64,000 nucleotides of DNA from Cephalopachus bancanus (lineage: Eukaryota > Chordata > Mammalia > Primates > Tarsiidae). A model generated the notes under the pieces. It was not told where the DNA came from, did not search any database, and was given only the letters and a program-made list of their open reading frames with translations. Location: NCBI GenBank assembly GCA_027257055.1, contig JAPVLO010000993.1, forward strand, positions 1 to 64,000, given 5' to 3'. Of this stretch, positions 22,258 to 33,837 are shown in pieces; position 1 is the stretch's first letter; every line of letters starts with the position of its first letter. A program made the position numbers and the translations under genes.

Positions 22258-22765
22258 ATGCACTTATTCAATCAACAGCCTTGACTGAGCTGCTGCCTAT
22301 TATGTGAGCCAAGTAGTCTACTGGGTGCTGGAGACAACCCTAAACAAGAAAAACAGTCCCTGCCCTCAGGCAGCTGCTGTTTAGTGGGGGAAACAGACTG
22401 TAAACAAACAGACTGTGATGCGGTTTGAATCTTAATTCAAACTACATATAGTCTGAATTAAAATAAAACATTTAAGGGGACTGGGCACGGCAGAGGGCAG
22501 AGGAGGTGGCGTCTGAACTGGGACCTGAACAAAGTGAGAAGCAGAACTTCATACAGAGCGGAGGAAAGTGCTCCAGGCAGCGGGCACAGCACGTACAAAG
22601 GTCCTGAGGTAGGCCTCAAGGCACTGGAGACAAGAGCCCAGGGTGGCTGGGGTGGAGTGAGGAGGGAGAGCACAGTGGGCTTTGAAGGTGGGGGTCTGGA
22701 TTTTATCCTAAGAGTGATAGGAAGCATTGGAGGGTTTGTTGGGGAGAGAAATGAAATCACAGGGG
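22258..22765 (-). mobile_element. L2 remnant, reverse
   Basis: Starts at the reverse tail GCACTTATTCAATCAACAGC, passes ACAGTCCCTGCCCTCAGGCA and reaches GGTCCTGAGGTAGG and the GGATTTTATCCTAAGAGTGA stretch. Confidence 0.75.
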
Positions 22766-23282
22766 GCAGCAGCCCGGCAGGTGCCAGGCGAGAGAAGCAA
22801 ATGGGGCCGAATTCACATCAGTCACCCTTGGGCTCCAAGCCGGGTGCTGGCGAGAGACCCGACCTGAATCCACCCTGCCTGCCTGCCTGCCGTGGGTCAA
22901 CTGATAGGGGCTGTTAGGCTCAGCAGGCAGAGGACTTGGCGCGCTAGGCTGGCCAAGTGCCTGAACAGGCTGCTTGGTGCCCCCGTAACTGCAGGACACC
23001 AATGGCAATGGGACAGGATACCAGTCTGTCGGACCTGAGGCTACGGGGTACAGGATGAGCCATTCAGGAGGCCAGCCTCCCGCCTCCCACAGGGTGCCAG
23101 GATGGGCATGCAGGGAGGGCAGAGGGGGTGGAAGGGAGGGAGGGCAGCCCACAGGCTCAGCCTCTTCCGTCTTGACGCCCTTCCAAGTGGAGGCCCTTTC
23201 TCTGTCCATCCACACTTGGAGGGTCACCACGCCCAGCCTGGGGGGGGGCATCTGGGAAGAGGGTGGGCAGCTCCACTCCTAC
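22766..23282. other. Intron sequence, nothing recognised
   Basis: Includes a G-rich run (23240 to 23249) close to the donor of the lesioned exon; no repeat family assigned. Confidence 0.4.
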
Positions 23283-23424
23283 CAGCAGGCGCTTGGCCAA
23301 ATGTTCTCCACCAGCTTGAAGTCATTGCGCAGCTGCCTATTCTTGCTGCTGGTCCCCTCCATCTCCTCATCGGCGTGGAAGCGGAAGTACTGGGACTCAT
23401 CCTTGAACTCGCTCTTCTCCAGCA
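23283..23424 (-). CDS. PREX1: PREX1 exon, end of DEP2 and lead into PDZ1, with a one-base deletion (human about 580-627)
   Basis: The exon encodes [40 protein letters not shown] and NI, then loses frame. It is 142 nt, but its phases (2 in, 0 out) require 143. After VENI, human continues with LAKRLL; here one base is missing near 23299 to 23300, giving W-P-S-A-C and then TGA across the junction with the next exon. Splice borders (TTTGCAG and CTG/GTAGGA) are intact. S605, a reported phosphosite, lies in EGTSS. A sequencing or assembly error is the simplest explanation. A real allele would truncate the protein before PDZ1. Confidence 0.9.
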
Positions 23425-23654
23425 CTGCAAACCCAGATGCGCGTGCACACACCGTCAGACGCACGTGCATGGGTTCCAGCCACAAGCGCCAACTGGCAGC
23501 CACGGGCTGGCACCGGCCCCCAGACACGCTTGGTTTGGCCAACACAGAAGTCTATGAAATGGGATCACGCGCCCACACTAACATGTTAGGCCACTTCACA
23601 TAAAGATCTGGCTTTCTGACTTCTCTTGAAGACTCTGAACTTGCTCCATCTGCT

Positions 23655-24250
23655 ATTAGGATATATTACGAAGCCATAATAACAAAAACTACATGGAACT
23701 GGAGCAGACCTAGAGCACAACCAGTGGAAAAGAACAGAAATCACTTATGAAGACCACTTGCTTACAGGAACTGAGTAGATGAGAGGTGATAAATGATCAC
23801 ACAAAGTGTTCTTAGATGGTGCGGGGAAAAGTGGCCAACTTGGGGCGGGGGTGGGGGATCAGATCCCTACCTTACACCATATACAAGAATAAACTCCTGA
23901 TAGAATAAGAGCAAAACACGAGCAGCAAAACTAAAGCGAACACAACAAAATGTGAGAGAATATCTTTGTCCCAGGGTAGAAAAGGAGTCCACGTACAAGA
24001 CTCTCCTGTACTAGACTAAAATCAAGGACTTCAACTTACAACAGCTCCACAGGCGGTGGCAGATTCAAAGATAACTTCAGGAGCCAAAACCAACAGGGAG
24101 TAAACATCTGGAATCTACCAAAACCTCTAACAAATCAACCAGCAAAGTGGGGAAACCCATGGATTAAATTAGTTTTTCTGGGAAAAGATATGCAGGCGGT
24201 CAACACAGGCCAGCCTGAGTGGGCAGCACACGTGAGAAAGAGCTCAGCTC
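23655..24250 (+). mobile_element. Decayed L1M, sense, ORF2 region
   Basis: Order of phrases matches the late part of L1 ORF2: AACTACATGGAACTGGAGCA, ATCCCTACCTTACACCATAT, ACAAGAATAAACTCCTGATA. It is broken by many stops. Confidence 0.65.
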
Positions 24251-24284
24251 AGCAGTGACAAACCAAGACAAGATCCTGTAGGCC

Positions 24285-24503
24285 AGGGACCAGCAAGTCA
24301 AGGTCAAAGCCAGCCCTCTACACGTTCTTATAAATAAAGCTTTGCTAGAACACAGCCATGGTCATTTGTGTATATATTGTCTACGGTTGCCTTTAAGCCA
24401 CAATGACCAAAGATGAACACTGTGACAGAGACTGTGTGACCCACAAAGCCTAAATGTTTACCATTTGGCCCTTTACAGAAAAAGTGTGCTGACCCTTTCT
24501 AGG
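24285..24503 (-). mobile_element. MER20-like hAT-Charlie element, near full length
   Basis: Reverse element bounded by GGCCAGGGACCAGCAAGTCA and GTGCTGACCCTTTCTAG, with AACACAGCCATGGTCATTTG inside. Confidence 0.75.
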
Positions 24504-24639
24504 ACGAGCCAGGAAAATGAATAAAAATAACCAGCAACACCAATATGTGATCTGATCCCTGCGCTGACAGTTTAACTAGGCATCTATTGGAGCCACGCGC
24601 ACTGGGGATGCATGCTTAAATTCTCTGATGACTTGGACA

Positions 24640-24770
24640 AGGAAGGATCTGCTGTGTCCCTTTTACAGATGGGGAGACTGAAGCCCAGAGGAGCCAAACA
24701 AACTGCCCAGGGTCACAGATCCAGCAGGCGTCCATCTAGGCTCCTCTCCCCAAGCTGCCCAGTCAGGTCC
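24640..24770 (-). mobile_element. MIR
   Basis: Reverse core CCTTTTACAGATGGGGAGAC and CCCAGGGTCACAGATCC. Confidence 0.75.
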
Positions 24771-25294
24771 CTTAGACGAGGCAGGGCTGAGTGTAACCAG
24801 CACACAAAAGGGGACATTGAGGCTAGGTGCGGTAAAGGCAGTAGTCTGGGGTCAGCGGACCCCCGAAACAAGGAACACCCGCCACCTCAGCCGTGAGCCA
24901 TCCCTGTGGCCCTGAAGACAGAGGCTTTCTCTTGACTTGGTGACTCCGTGGGAAGCAGCAGTGGCATCTCTTTTCTCCTTGGTGTGCGTGACCTATCACT
25001 GGAACTCTACCTGCCTGGGAGCGTCTATCTCAGGCTACCCATTACTGAGAAAACAGACACACAAATTGCTGCTTTCCCCGGAGCTAGGGAGCCAGGCCCT
25101 GGGGGGTGGCCGACTGGCTTTGCCTCCACTATAAACATTAAGCTAAAAGATTCCAGAGTGGGAGGAAGAATTGCAATGTTGTGTCTTGGCCGAAATGTCT
25201 GTGGAAAACACATGTGGACACCCTCAAGTTCACAAGCCCAGCGAGGTGAGGTGCCAGTGTTTACATCTCCCAGCCAAGGCTGCCATTTCACAGG
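24771..25294. other. Intron sequence, nothing recognised
   Basis: No gene or repeat family could be supported here. Confidence 0.4.
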
Positions 25295-25440
25295 ATACAC
25301 TCAGACCCAGGTTCAAATCCCTGCTCCGTCCCTACTGATTTCACACCCCCGTCAGCCTCTCTGAGCTTCAGTTTCCTCATCGCAAAGGTAGTAACAGCAC
25401 CAATCTGCTGCGGGGACTAACCGGCAAGCCTCAATTTCCC
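25295..25440 (+). mobile_element. MIR
   Basis: CCAGGTTCAAATCCCTGCTC then CTGAGCTTCAGTTTCCTC. Confidence 0.8.
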
Positions 25441-26184
25441 CATATACGCATCAAGTGAGAGGCCTAGACCCCTCAGGCCTGAAGTCTCAGTTCAGACGCA
25501 GCAGAAGGGACCATGAAAGGTGCCACGGAGGCTTCCCCTCACGGCACTTTGCTGCTGCCACATAGTTTAGGATTGGTCCCTTCCTGTCTGGGCCTATTTT
25601 TGAGTCCATGGCAGGGAACAGGGGAACAGGGCCGCGCCCTGCAATTTCTCTGCCTAAGAGGCCCAAGGGCGTCAGGACTGCCTGGGTATCACCCCTACGG
25701 GACATCCTCAGCCAGCAGCCTTCCCGGAATAGCAGCTGGGGAGGACCCCTAATTACCTTCACCCACAAATGAGAGGTTCCGCCCAGCTGGCTGACAGGAG
25801 GGCTGGAGCTGTCAGAGGGCCCGGAGGGAAGAGAGTGGCTTCTGGGAATGAGGGACTCTTGGTAGAAGGGAGAATCACCCCAGGCCACCCTCACTGGGCC
25901 TGACCTGCCACCTCAGCTGGGGACATAGGAGGCTGGGGAGTGAGTCCCATTCCCTCAGAACCATGGGCGTGCTGAGCTCAGAGAGGGAGGGCACAGCAGG
26001 GGCTCCAGCGGAAAACTGGGGAAACTGAGGTACAGAGAGGAACACGGCCTACTGGGAGTCAGTTCAGTGGGGGTTAGAACGAGCCACAAGGCAGGGGAGG
26101 GACCCGCTGGCCTCCCAACTCACCAGCACGTCACTCGCAGTGCCAAGGGGACAGCAATCCTGCAGTCGCACCAGGAGTGGAGAA
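25441..26184. other. Intron sequence, nothing recognised
   Basis: Mixed sequence. The part near 25960 to 26060 hints at a decayed MIR (GGAAACTGAGGTACAGAG). Confidence 0.35.
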
Positions 26185-26362
26185 ACTAGAGCCACTGCCT
26201 ACTTTTCTAAATAAAGTTTTATTGGCATACAGCCTTATTTACATACTACCTGCCGCTGCCTTTGTGCCACCAAGGCAGAGTTAAGCAGCTGTGACAGAGA
26301 TTGTAAAGCCCAAAATATTTGCTATTTAATCCCTTCCAGAGAAAGTTTTGCAGACCTCTGAG
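26185..26362 (-). mobile_element. MER20-like hAT-Charlie remnant
   Basis: AAATAAAGTTTTATTGGCAT, GGCAGAGTTAAGCAGCTGTG and GAGAAAGTTTTGCAGACCTC fit a reverse MER20-type element. Confidence 0.65.
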
Positions 26363-26439
26363 TCAGAACAGAAAAGGCAGAGACCTGAATGGAGAAACAA
26401 CCAAGAGACCTTCCATGGCTTAGGGGCTCCTGAGTCCGG

Positions 26440-26815
26440 CCACTTCTCACCCCTCCACAGCCACCACCGGGCCCCAGCCACACTGCCCCTCCTCTAGGCC
26501 ATCATGGCACTTCCGCACTGGCCTCTCCACTTCCTCTCACCCGCCTGGAATGTTCTCCACAGGCAGCCAGAGGGATCTTGTAAATACCCAAGTCAGTCAT
26601 GTTCTTCTCTGCTCAGAATCTCCCCAGGACTCCCACCTCACTCAGCCACAGCCTCCTCACAGGCCATCAGGCCGTACCCTTGGATACTCTAGAAAGTTGC
26701 CACTGGGTTTCTGTCTGGCTGTGAGTGCCCGAGGGCGGGACTGTTATCTGTCCTGGTCACTGCTCTATCCCTGGAACCTAGCATGGTGCCTGGCACACAA
26801 ACGACACCCACCACA
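26440..26815 (+). mobile_element. L2 remnant, sense
   Basis: Sense L2 phrases GCCAGAGGGATCTTGTAAAT, CTGCTCAGAATCTCCCCAGG and GGAACCTAGCATGGTGCCTG. Confidence 0.7.
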
Positions 26816-27182
26816 TAATACCGAACAAACAAAGACAAAAAGCGTGGGTGGGACTGCCCAACAGGGGAGAGCCGCTCCCTTAAAAAGAGTGAGTCTGAGC
26901 TAGGAGCACAGTGACGAAGGGTGGGGCAGGTGCTGGGGAGGGGTTGACAGCAGAAACACTCAACCCATGTAGTGGTGAGGCAGGGAGGGCGCCCCTCGTG
27001 AGGCAAAGGCCCTGAGGAATGTTCCAGAAACAGGGAGAAGGCTCCTTGGCAGGGATTAAAAGTTTACCTAAAAGCTCAGCAGACCCAGGGCTTCCCCAGG
27101 TCGAGTGACGGGAGAGGCCGCAGTGCAGAGCTCGGTGGTTGAGTGTGGCCTGCAAGGGCAGCCCACCTGGTCCCCCTCCCAC

Positions 27183-27362
27183 CTCCAGCTTGCCTGGGTT
27201 CTAATCCCAGTTCCAGCCTGCCTGGCCCCCGCTCCTGGATCCTACTTGGCATATGACCTTGAGTTAGTTTCTTGACTACTTGAACTTCTGTTCTCTCCTC
27301 TGTGAAATGGGGATGATATCGATACCAACATCACAGGACCGCTGAAAGCATTCAACTAATAA
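27183..27362 (+). mobile_element. MIR
   Basis: CTGGGTTCTAATCCCAGTTC, then TATGACCTTGAGTTAGTTTC and CTGTGAAATGGGGATGATAT. Confidence 0.85.
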
Positions 27363-27982
27363 GCGCACGGGAAGTGCCTCAAGAGTGCCCAGGCACATGG
27401 AGCATTCGCTTTTATGTCACTTCAGCTGCTGGCAGCAGGACCCTTTTCTACTTCCCAGCTTCTCCCACAGGGACATCTCAGGACCACGCCCCTCTCTCCC
27501 TCACACTTGCCCCTCTCCCTGTGGGAAGGAAAGCAACTTACCTGAGGAGTGAGGCCAGGAAAAGAGACGCAAACGGCCCAGGAAGGGCTTCCTGCCTCTC
27601 ACAGTCCCACCCCGCCTGCCCACTGTCCCCAGGGGTTGCATCCCTCCCTCCTTGCGAGGGCCTCAGGCCAGGCCTGCACCACCCAGCCCGCTGCCCGCCC
27701 CGGAAGGCGGGTACGGGAAACCCAGGGGCTGGACTTCAAGGCTGGTCTGTGTTTTTCTGCCGAGATTGACTAGCCGTGTGGGTCCGTCTCCTTGGACTCC
27801 TGAAATGGCTTCTCAACTGGGACAAAATGGGGAGGAGAGAGGGCTGGGCTTCATGGGTTGTCCCCAAACCCCACTGTCTACAGAGCCACCAGTCTGGCTT
27901 CAGTCTCCGCACCCCTGTAAACCACCAGCTCCTCTGTGCCTGGACAGCCAGTCCAGAAAGTGAGGCCCCGGGGCCTACTTAC
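27363..27982. other. Intron sequence, nothing recognised
   Basis: C-rich intron up to the DEP2 exon. No repeat family assigned. Confidence 0.4.
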
Positions 27983-28055
27983 CGTGGTGCATGAAGCCGT
28001 TGTTACACAGGCCCACGCCGAGCGCCACTGCCTCCTCCCGCGTCTGGCAGTCTCC
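27983..28055 (-). CDS. PREX1: PREX1 exon, DEP2 (human about 556-580)
   Basis: This 73-nt exon encodes [20 protein letters not shown] and FMHH. It parallels the [14 protein letters not shown] exon of DEP1, which points to an old tandem duplication of the DEP domain with exon structure kept: both exons end after H-H with one base of a valine codon. The acceptor is CTTTCAG and the donor is CACG/GTAAGT. Confidence 0.95.
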
Positions 28056-28309
28056 CTGAAAGGGAACAAGTGGGGAGAGCGTTAGGTGGGCCGGCGTCCG
28101 AGAGGCCAAGCATGGCCAGAGAAAAGCCCATGACAACCCCGAGAGACAGGCTCCAGGAGGGTTGGGTTTTCTGTCTGTTGACTCCGGTTTCCCCAAATGT
28201 GTCTGTGGGTATTATTAATAAACTCCAAACAAGATCATTTTAGATCAACAGCACAAAGGACAAATGGAAACTTTAAGAGGCAGACAATGTTGGCTGCCTA
28301 ACAACGACC

Positions 28310-29520
28310 CTTTCCCAGTCCCTCAATAGTGACGGAACCCTCCTCCATTTCCAGCCTCCCTTGCAGCTAGAGGCAGCCCAGAGATACAAACAGAAATCAC
28401 TGGTAAAACATCCTGGAAGAGCCCCCCTTTGTCCCTGGCCCTTTCTTTCTCTTCTTCCTGCCTGGAACAAACATGCGATGGCAGGAACTCCTGTGGTCAC
28501 CCTAGGCCACCCTGTGCCAACAAGGTTGGCAACACACTAAGGAAGGCAGAGCAGAAAGACACAGAGAATGTGACCCCCAAAAGCATCAGGAGACCACCCA
28601 CCTCTGGGGCTTCTCTCATGCCACAGAAACACAAACCCTAGTTTGTTTCAGCCTCTGCAGTTGTGTCTCTAATACTTAATTCAAGTTCAATTTCTAACTG
28701 GCCAAGCTCGGGCACTGAGATACCTGTGAGCCTCCTGGGGGCTTCTGCAAAACACCTTCCTTCCTGATAAAAGGGAAAGCAGCACCACCCTCCCCACCTG
28801 GAACACAGCCATGTGAACAAGTGATGCTTGGGGCTGCAGTGCCCTCAGTGACCGAGACCACAGATCCTGAGACGCTTGGGATGGCCAAGTGAAAAACAGA
28901 AGATTCTCGGGTCCCTACTGACCCTAATGAGCCCATAAACCCACCCAGCAGCCATGGGCTCCGAGCTTGCTGGCAGGCGGCATCTACTTAAGCCACTGCT
29001 CAGTGGGGTTCTCACACCTGCCACTGAAAACATTCCGAGCGGATACAATCAGAGCCAGGGGGACTTGGCCACCTCATGGCTTCCTGGAGGAAGCGACATC
29101 CAACCCGAAACCTGAAGAATTAGTGGGTGTGGACATGCGCTGGGCACCTAAGCATTCTGCCTTCGGGGCTACCTCTCCCAGGCTGCACATCGTCTAGGTG
29201 GGGCAGTTGGTCAAGGCCCAGTGCCCTCCTGGGCCAGGCTGAGGACACGTGATCACTGGCAGGCCAACAAGATGCTCCTGCCCCAGAAACCCAAGGGCAA
29301 GGAAGAGGGGGTGCTGCTCCTTCCAGCTGTAGTGTCCTCAGATGGGGCCCTTGGCGGCGCCAGCTTCTCAGAGGTTCCTGATGCCAGTTCTTTCTGAGGC
29401 CTGCCTCCCAGGCACCCTGACCCTGTGAGCGCACACCCCCTTCCAATGAGTCACTTTTCATCCCCCTTAAAGCAGCCAGAGTTTGCTTCTGTTGCTTGCA
29501 ATCCAAAGAATCTCAGCACA
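28310..29520. other. Intron sequence, possible old LTR fragments
   Basis: Phrases such as TTTCCAGCCTCCCTTGCAGC near 28350 and GTTTGTTTCAGCCTCTGCAG near 28640 resemble MaLR or ERVL LTR pieces. I could not fix a family or borders. Confidence 0.3.
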
Positions 29521-29527
29521 TTCAGAC

Positions 29528-29530
<3 letters not shown>

Positions 29531-29570
<40 letters not shown>
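29531..29570. repeat. GA dinucleotide microsatellite
   Basis: About 18 GA units without interruption. Confidence 0.95.
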
Positions 29571-29576
<6 letters not shown>

Positions 29577-29714
29577 GCAGGGAGAGGTCATCGGGCAGAG
29601 GGAACAGCACAGGCAAAGGTACAGGGGCAGGAGGGAGCTCAGAGTGCAGGAGGAACTAGCAGGCAGCGCGCTGGCAAGGGAGGACGAGCTGGGTCAGGCA
29701 CGCAGGAGCTCATG

Positions 29715-29805
29715 CTGAGGTGTCCCTGCTCCATCCTCAGTGCTGGAGACTGGACTTGGCCTAGGGTCAGTGCTCAGCAAGCATTTGCTGATTGATTCAA
29801 GGGGT
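29715..29805 (+). mobile_element. L2-like 3-prime tail
   Basis: Ends with GTGCTCAGCAAGCATTTGCT and GATTGATTC, as in L2 tails. Confidence 0.5.
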
Positions 29806-30539
29806 TATCAGTAGGGCCAGATCCTTTAAGAGCTTGTGGCCAGGTCAGCCAGCTTCTGCTCCATTCAGAAAGCCACAGGAGCCATCTCCTCCCACAGAAA
29901 TGCCTCCAAAAGTGAGACGTTCTGGGAGCCCGCCTGTCCCTCCGTGTCAATGGCCACAGGTACAGAGGGTATTTTCCGGCCAAAGGAGACATAGATGCTC
30001 TTGAGAGGCTGCAGGACTCAGCCCCAGGCCTCAACAGTTCACTGCACTGCCTGCTCTGGGCTGACTCGAGAAAGGCACATTTCTCCCCGGGGGCCCCAAG
30101 CCAGTGGCTGGAGGGCCAGCATGCTCAGAGCCCCACCAGGGGAGGTAGCCACGAGAGAGGCCACGTCCAGAGCAGCCGCCCTCAGCTGTGACGGGTCAGC
30201 AGCTACGCTCCGAGCTCCCTCCCACCCCCGGACCTTTGTCCCTGCTGTTCCCTCTGCCTGGGATGCTGGGGCCCAAGGGGTAGCAGGTCCAGCTCTGCCA
30301 CCTGGGAGGCCTGGGAGGACTCTGGAGCCCGCCTGGCTTTCCGGAGCACTCACAGCCCACCCCTTCTCCCAAAACAGCACGGGGGCAGCTCCTAAAGCCA
30401 GATCACCACGGGCTTCTCGGGTTGACAGTGAAACAAGGCCTGGAGGCACCACCTGGAGAGGAAGCCACCTCCCTCTAGCCTCACCTCCAGGAGATTCCAC
30501 ATAGGAGCCAGGGAGGCCCGGACAATCTCACCAGCCCCT
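29806..30539. other. Intron sequence, nothing recognised
   Basis: No gene or repeat family supported. Long frames on both strands reflect GC content. Confidence 0.4.
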
Positions 30540-30960
30540 GCCTCAACTTCCCCTACACACCCACCTGTCTCCCTGCTGCAGCCACAATGGCCACTGCTGC
30601 TTCCTCCACATGCCTCAAGGCCTTTGCACTTGCTCTCTCGTCTACCTGTCATGTCCCTCCCCTGGCTTTGCAGGTGGCAGCACCCGGGTCACCTACTTGG
30701 AGAGTCCTTTCCCTAACCACCCTGAAGCAGCCTCCGGTCCCCTCCTCCACCCAGCCTCTCAACACATGCTACACTCACCAGTTACACGCGCTCACGTCCT
30801 ACGGGGTATTTGTGCCACACTGCTCCTACCTGAAACTCACCCATCCATTTATACACTTGGCGTAAGGTCCCTCTCCCCACAAGTGGCGTGTCAGCTCCAC
30901 ATGATGGGAAGGGTGACTGCCATGGTCACCCCTGTCACCCCTGACACTCAAATAATGGAG
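30540..30960 (+). mobile_element. L2 remnant, sense
   Basis: GCCTCAAGGCCTTTGCACTT and GAGAGTCCTTTCCCTAACCA are sense L2 phrases. Confidence 0.7.
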
Positions 30961-31065
30961 GAGAGGAAGCAAAGAGGGAGGGGAGGAACAAAGACCCAAT
31001 CTGGAAGCTGATTCCAAACTCACATCTCTATTCTTTGCTTTCTACCTCTCTGAAATGGTAGAGGA

Positions 31066-31350
31066 GGCCAGGCACAGTGGCTTACACCTGTTATCCCAAC
31101 ATCGCTGGGAGGCTGAGGCGGAAGCCTCACTTGAGGCCAGGAGTAAAGACCAGCCTGGGCAACACAGAGAGACTCTATCGCTACAAAAAATCAAAAAACT
31201 TAGCTAGGTGTGGTGGTACTTGCCTGTAGTCCCAGCTACTCAGGAGGCTGAGATGGGAGGATCACTTGAGCCCAGGAGTTTGAGGCTGCAGTGAGCTATG
31301 ATCACACCTCCGTCTTCCAGCCCAGACAACAAAGTGTCAAAAAAAAGAAA
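31066..31350 (+). mobile_element. Alu, old (AluJ-like)
   Basis: Ancestral left arm (GAGTAAAGACCAGCCTGGGC) and a short GTGTCAAAAAA tail without the CAACTC change. Confidence 0.85.
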
Positions 31351-31554
31351 GCGGGAGAACACCATGTCCACACCTCCCAGAGTTCTTGGCAGAGAGATGA
31401 AATGACAGGGGAGCGGTGTCACTCAAGCAGGGCCCCAGAAGGCCTTTACCATGAACTCAGATCCCACAAGGACACCCTCATGCATCTCTCACGGACCAGG
31501 GCTGCACAATGCAGTCTGGATGGCCAACCTGGAGGCCATCACTCTTGTTAACCT

Positions 31555-31645
31555 CACTCAATGGAGGAGGAAACTGAGATGCAGGCAGGCCCAGCAGTTT
31601 GCCCAGGGTCACACAGTCACAATGGAGGCCTCCCAGAGCTGGACA
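31555..31645 (-). mobile_element. MIR
   Basis: Reverse core GGAGGAGGAAACTGAGATGC and GCCCAGGGTCACACAGTC. Confidence 0.75.
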
Positions 31646-32079
31646 TTCTCGCCAGCATGTCAGGACAGGGACGTGGAGGCTCAGAGGTGAGGTCGGTTAT
31701 CTGGGGCTGCGGCTGCAGCCAAGGCTCCTGTTCTTGTTTCTCCTCCGTCTCTTCTCCCGGCATCTCAAACTGCGGCTGGACCCCTGCCTCTTCCACCCTG
31801 ACCCTGCTCTGCCCCTGCTGAGAACCCTGCTGCCATCACTGCCCGCCATCTGCCCGACTGTGGGAGTCTGCGTGGTAGATGCTTCGGGCATGGTACTGCT
31901 GAGCCAGCACGGGGCTTGCAGTTCCACGCTGCCCGCACTGGGCTCCTTGGCCATCCTCGGCCATCCTCCATTCCCTCCCGCCCCAGCCGCCGACCTGCCC
32001 TCCGGGTGATGGCACAGCCCAGGACCTCCTGGAGTCCAAGTGGCAAAGACTCTGAAACCACCAAGTGGAGGAGTGAAGA

Positions 32080-32190
32080 GACTGAATTCTGCAGCTGGGT
32101 CCCAGGTTCAAGCTCCTGCTCTACAGTGGCTGTGACCTTGTGCAAGCCCTTGACCTCTCTGAGCTTCATCTTCTGTATTTTTATTTCATT
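32080..32190 (+). mobile_element. MIR
   Basis: GTCCCAGGTTCAAGCTCCTG and GTGACCTTGTGCAAGCCCTT. Confidence 0.75.
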
Positions 32191-32344
32191 CACAGATTTG
32201 CCCTTGATTTTCCAAGGCCTCTGCCACCCCAGGGTAGTGTCAACTCTGTATATCAGCTATCACGAATACTGAATGTTATTATTACTATTGATGATCAATA
32301 CATAACAATCCACACACACAGACTCTCTTAAAGTGAGTATCTCG

Positions 32345-32460
32345 ATGGCTGTGTTGCATAACCCAAGCCTCAGTTTCCTCAGCAGTGAAATGGGGATACT
32401 AACTGCATGTTCTTCAGGCTGTTGGGGATTAAATGAGATGATGCACCCAGCAGATCAGAA
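32345..32460 (+). mobile_element. MIR
   Basis: AGCCTCAGTTTCCTCAGCAG then GGATTAAATGAGATGATGC. Confidence 0.75.
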
Positions 32461-32574
32461 CTGACATAAAAGATAAGCTGTCCATCTAAGGGCTGATGCC
32501 CACCTTATCCCCAGAGTTAAAAGGACTCTGATTCATCTAAGCATTGACTAGTCCCTTCCCAAGCCAGTTTTAAG

Positions 32575-33430
32575 GCCGAAAGCCCCAAAGTGGGAGCGCC
32601 CCCATGTCCATCAATGGACGCATGGATGGATGGATAAGCAGAGTGTACCCACTGCCACGGTTTGAATGTCTTCACCCCCCCAAGTTCATGCTGAACCTGA
32701 TCCCCAATGCAACAGGACTCAGAGGTGTGGCCTTTAGGTGACTGAGTCAAGAGAGTCCTCATGAGTGCCACGAGGTGTCTTACAAATGGGCCTGACAGAG
32801 AAAGTTCACCCCTTCCATCCCTTCCACCGGTGAGGACACAGCATTCCTCCCCTTCACAGCATGCAGCAACTAGGCACCATCGTGGAAGTGGAGAGCAGCT
32901 CTCCCCAGACACCAAGTCTGCTGGCACCTTGATCTTGGACTTCCAGCTTCCAGAACCGTGAGAAATGAGTTGCTGCTTGTTGTAAATTACCCAGTCTCAG
33001 GCATTTTGTTACAGCAGCACAAAAAGACTATGGCACAGGCAATGGAAGACTATTCAGCCTTAAAACGGAGGGAAATTCTGACACAGGCTACAACATGGAT
33101 GAGCCTTGAGGACATTACGCCGAATGAAATAAACCAGTCACGAAAGGATAAACACCAGCTAATTCTACCTCCGTGAGGTAATGAGAGCTGTCAAATTCAT
33201 AGAGACAGAAAGTAGGATGGTGGTTCACAGGGACTAGAGGGACATGCATGGGGAGGTGCTGAAGGGGGACAGAGTCTCGGCTTGGGAAGGTTAGAGGTGG
33301 CCCATGGATGGGGGGTGGTGATGGCTGCACAGCGTTCTTGATGTGTTTAATGCCACCGGGCTGTCCACTCAAAATGACTGACATGGTAAACTTTACATTA
33401 TGTATATTTTGCCACAATTAAAAATAATAA
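32575..33430 (+). mobile_element. L1M 3-prime end, split by a MaLR LTR
   Basis: L1 phrases CCATGTCCATCAATGGACGC (left part) and ATGGAAGACTATTCAGCCTT, GTCAAATTCATAGAGACAGA, TGTATATTTTGCCACAATTA (right part) flank the LTR at 32653 to 33035. Confidence 0.8.
32653..33035 (+). mobile_element. MaLR LTR (MST/MLT1-type)
   Basis: Starts TGCCACGGTTTGAATGTC and ends GTTACAGCAGCACAAAAAGA, CTATGGCA. CTTGATCTTGGACTTCCAGC lies in the middle. It is a solitary, non-coding LTR. Confidence 0.8.
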
Positions 33431-33510
33431 CAGAAAAATGTGTTTAAAAGGCAAAACTCCATCTGAGGACACCATGGGATGCTGGTCACACACTTCCGAA
33501 CAATCCTCAC

Positions 33511-33586
33511 CTGAGCCAGCAGCCAGTCCACCAGCTTGCTCCCTGGAAGCACTGACTTGTAGGTCTTCAGGTGGTAATCGCGGTCT
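33511..33586 (-). CDS. PREX1: PREX1 exon, DEP2 (human about 530-555)
   Basis: This 76-nt exon encodes [20 protein letters not shown] and DWLLAQ, the DEP2 counterpart of the F-V-A-W-L-L helix in DEP1. The acceptor is TCTGCAG and the donor is CAG/GTGAGG. The exon ends in phase 0. Confidence 0.95.
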
Positions 33587-33689
33587 CTGCAGAGAAGGGC
33601 AAGGCACAGTCAGTAGGCAGGTGAGCGGGCGAGAGGACAGAGGTGGATCCTAACTGCCCTACTAGATGCACCAAGGTCCTCCAGGCTCT

Positions 33690-33760
33690 CTGGGCACTGG
33701 GCAGGGTTCGAGTCTCAGCCCACTCCTAACTTGCAGTGTGACCTAGGACAGGGCCACTCC
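33690..33760 (+). mobile_element. MIR fragment
   Basis: GGGTTCGAGTCTCAGCCCAC and GCAGTGTGACCTAGGACAGG. Confidence 0.65.
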
Positions 33761-33837
33761 AGCCCAAGCCTCTAGGTACCTATAGAGTGACGGGCAGAAA
33801 GCTCCAGGGCTCTAAACTCTCTCTCTCCAGCCCAGGG

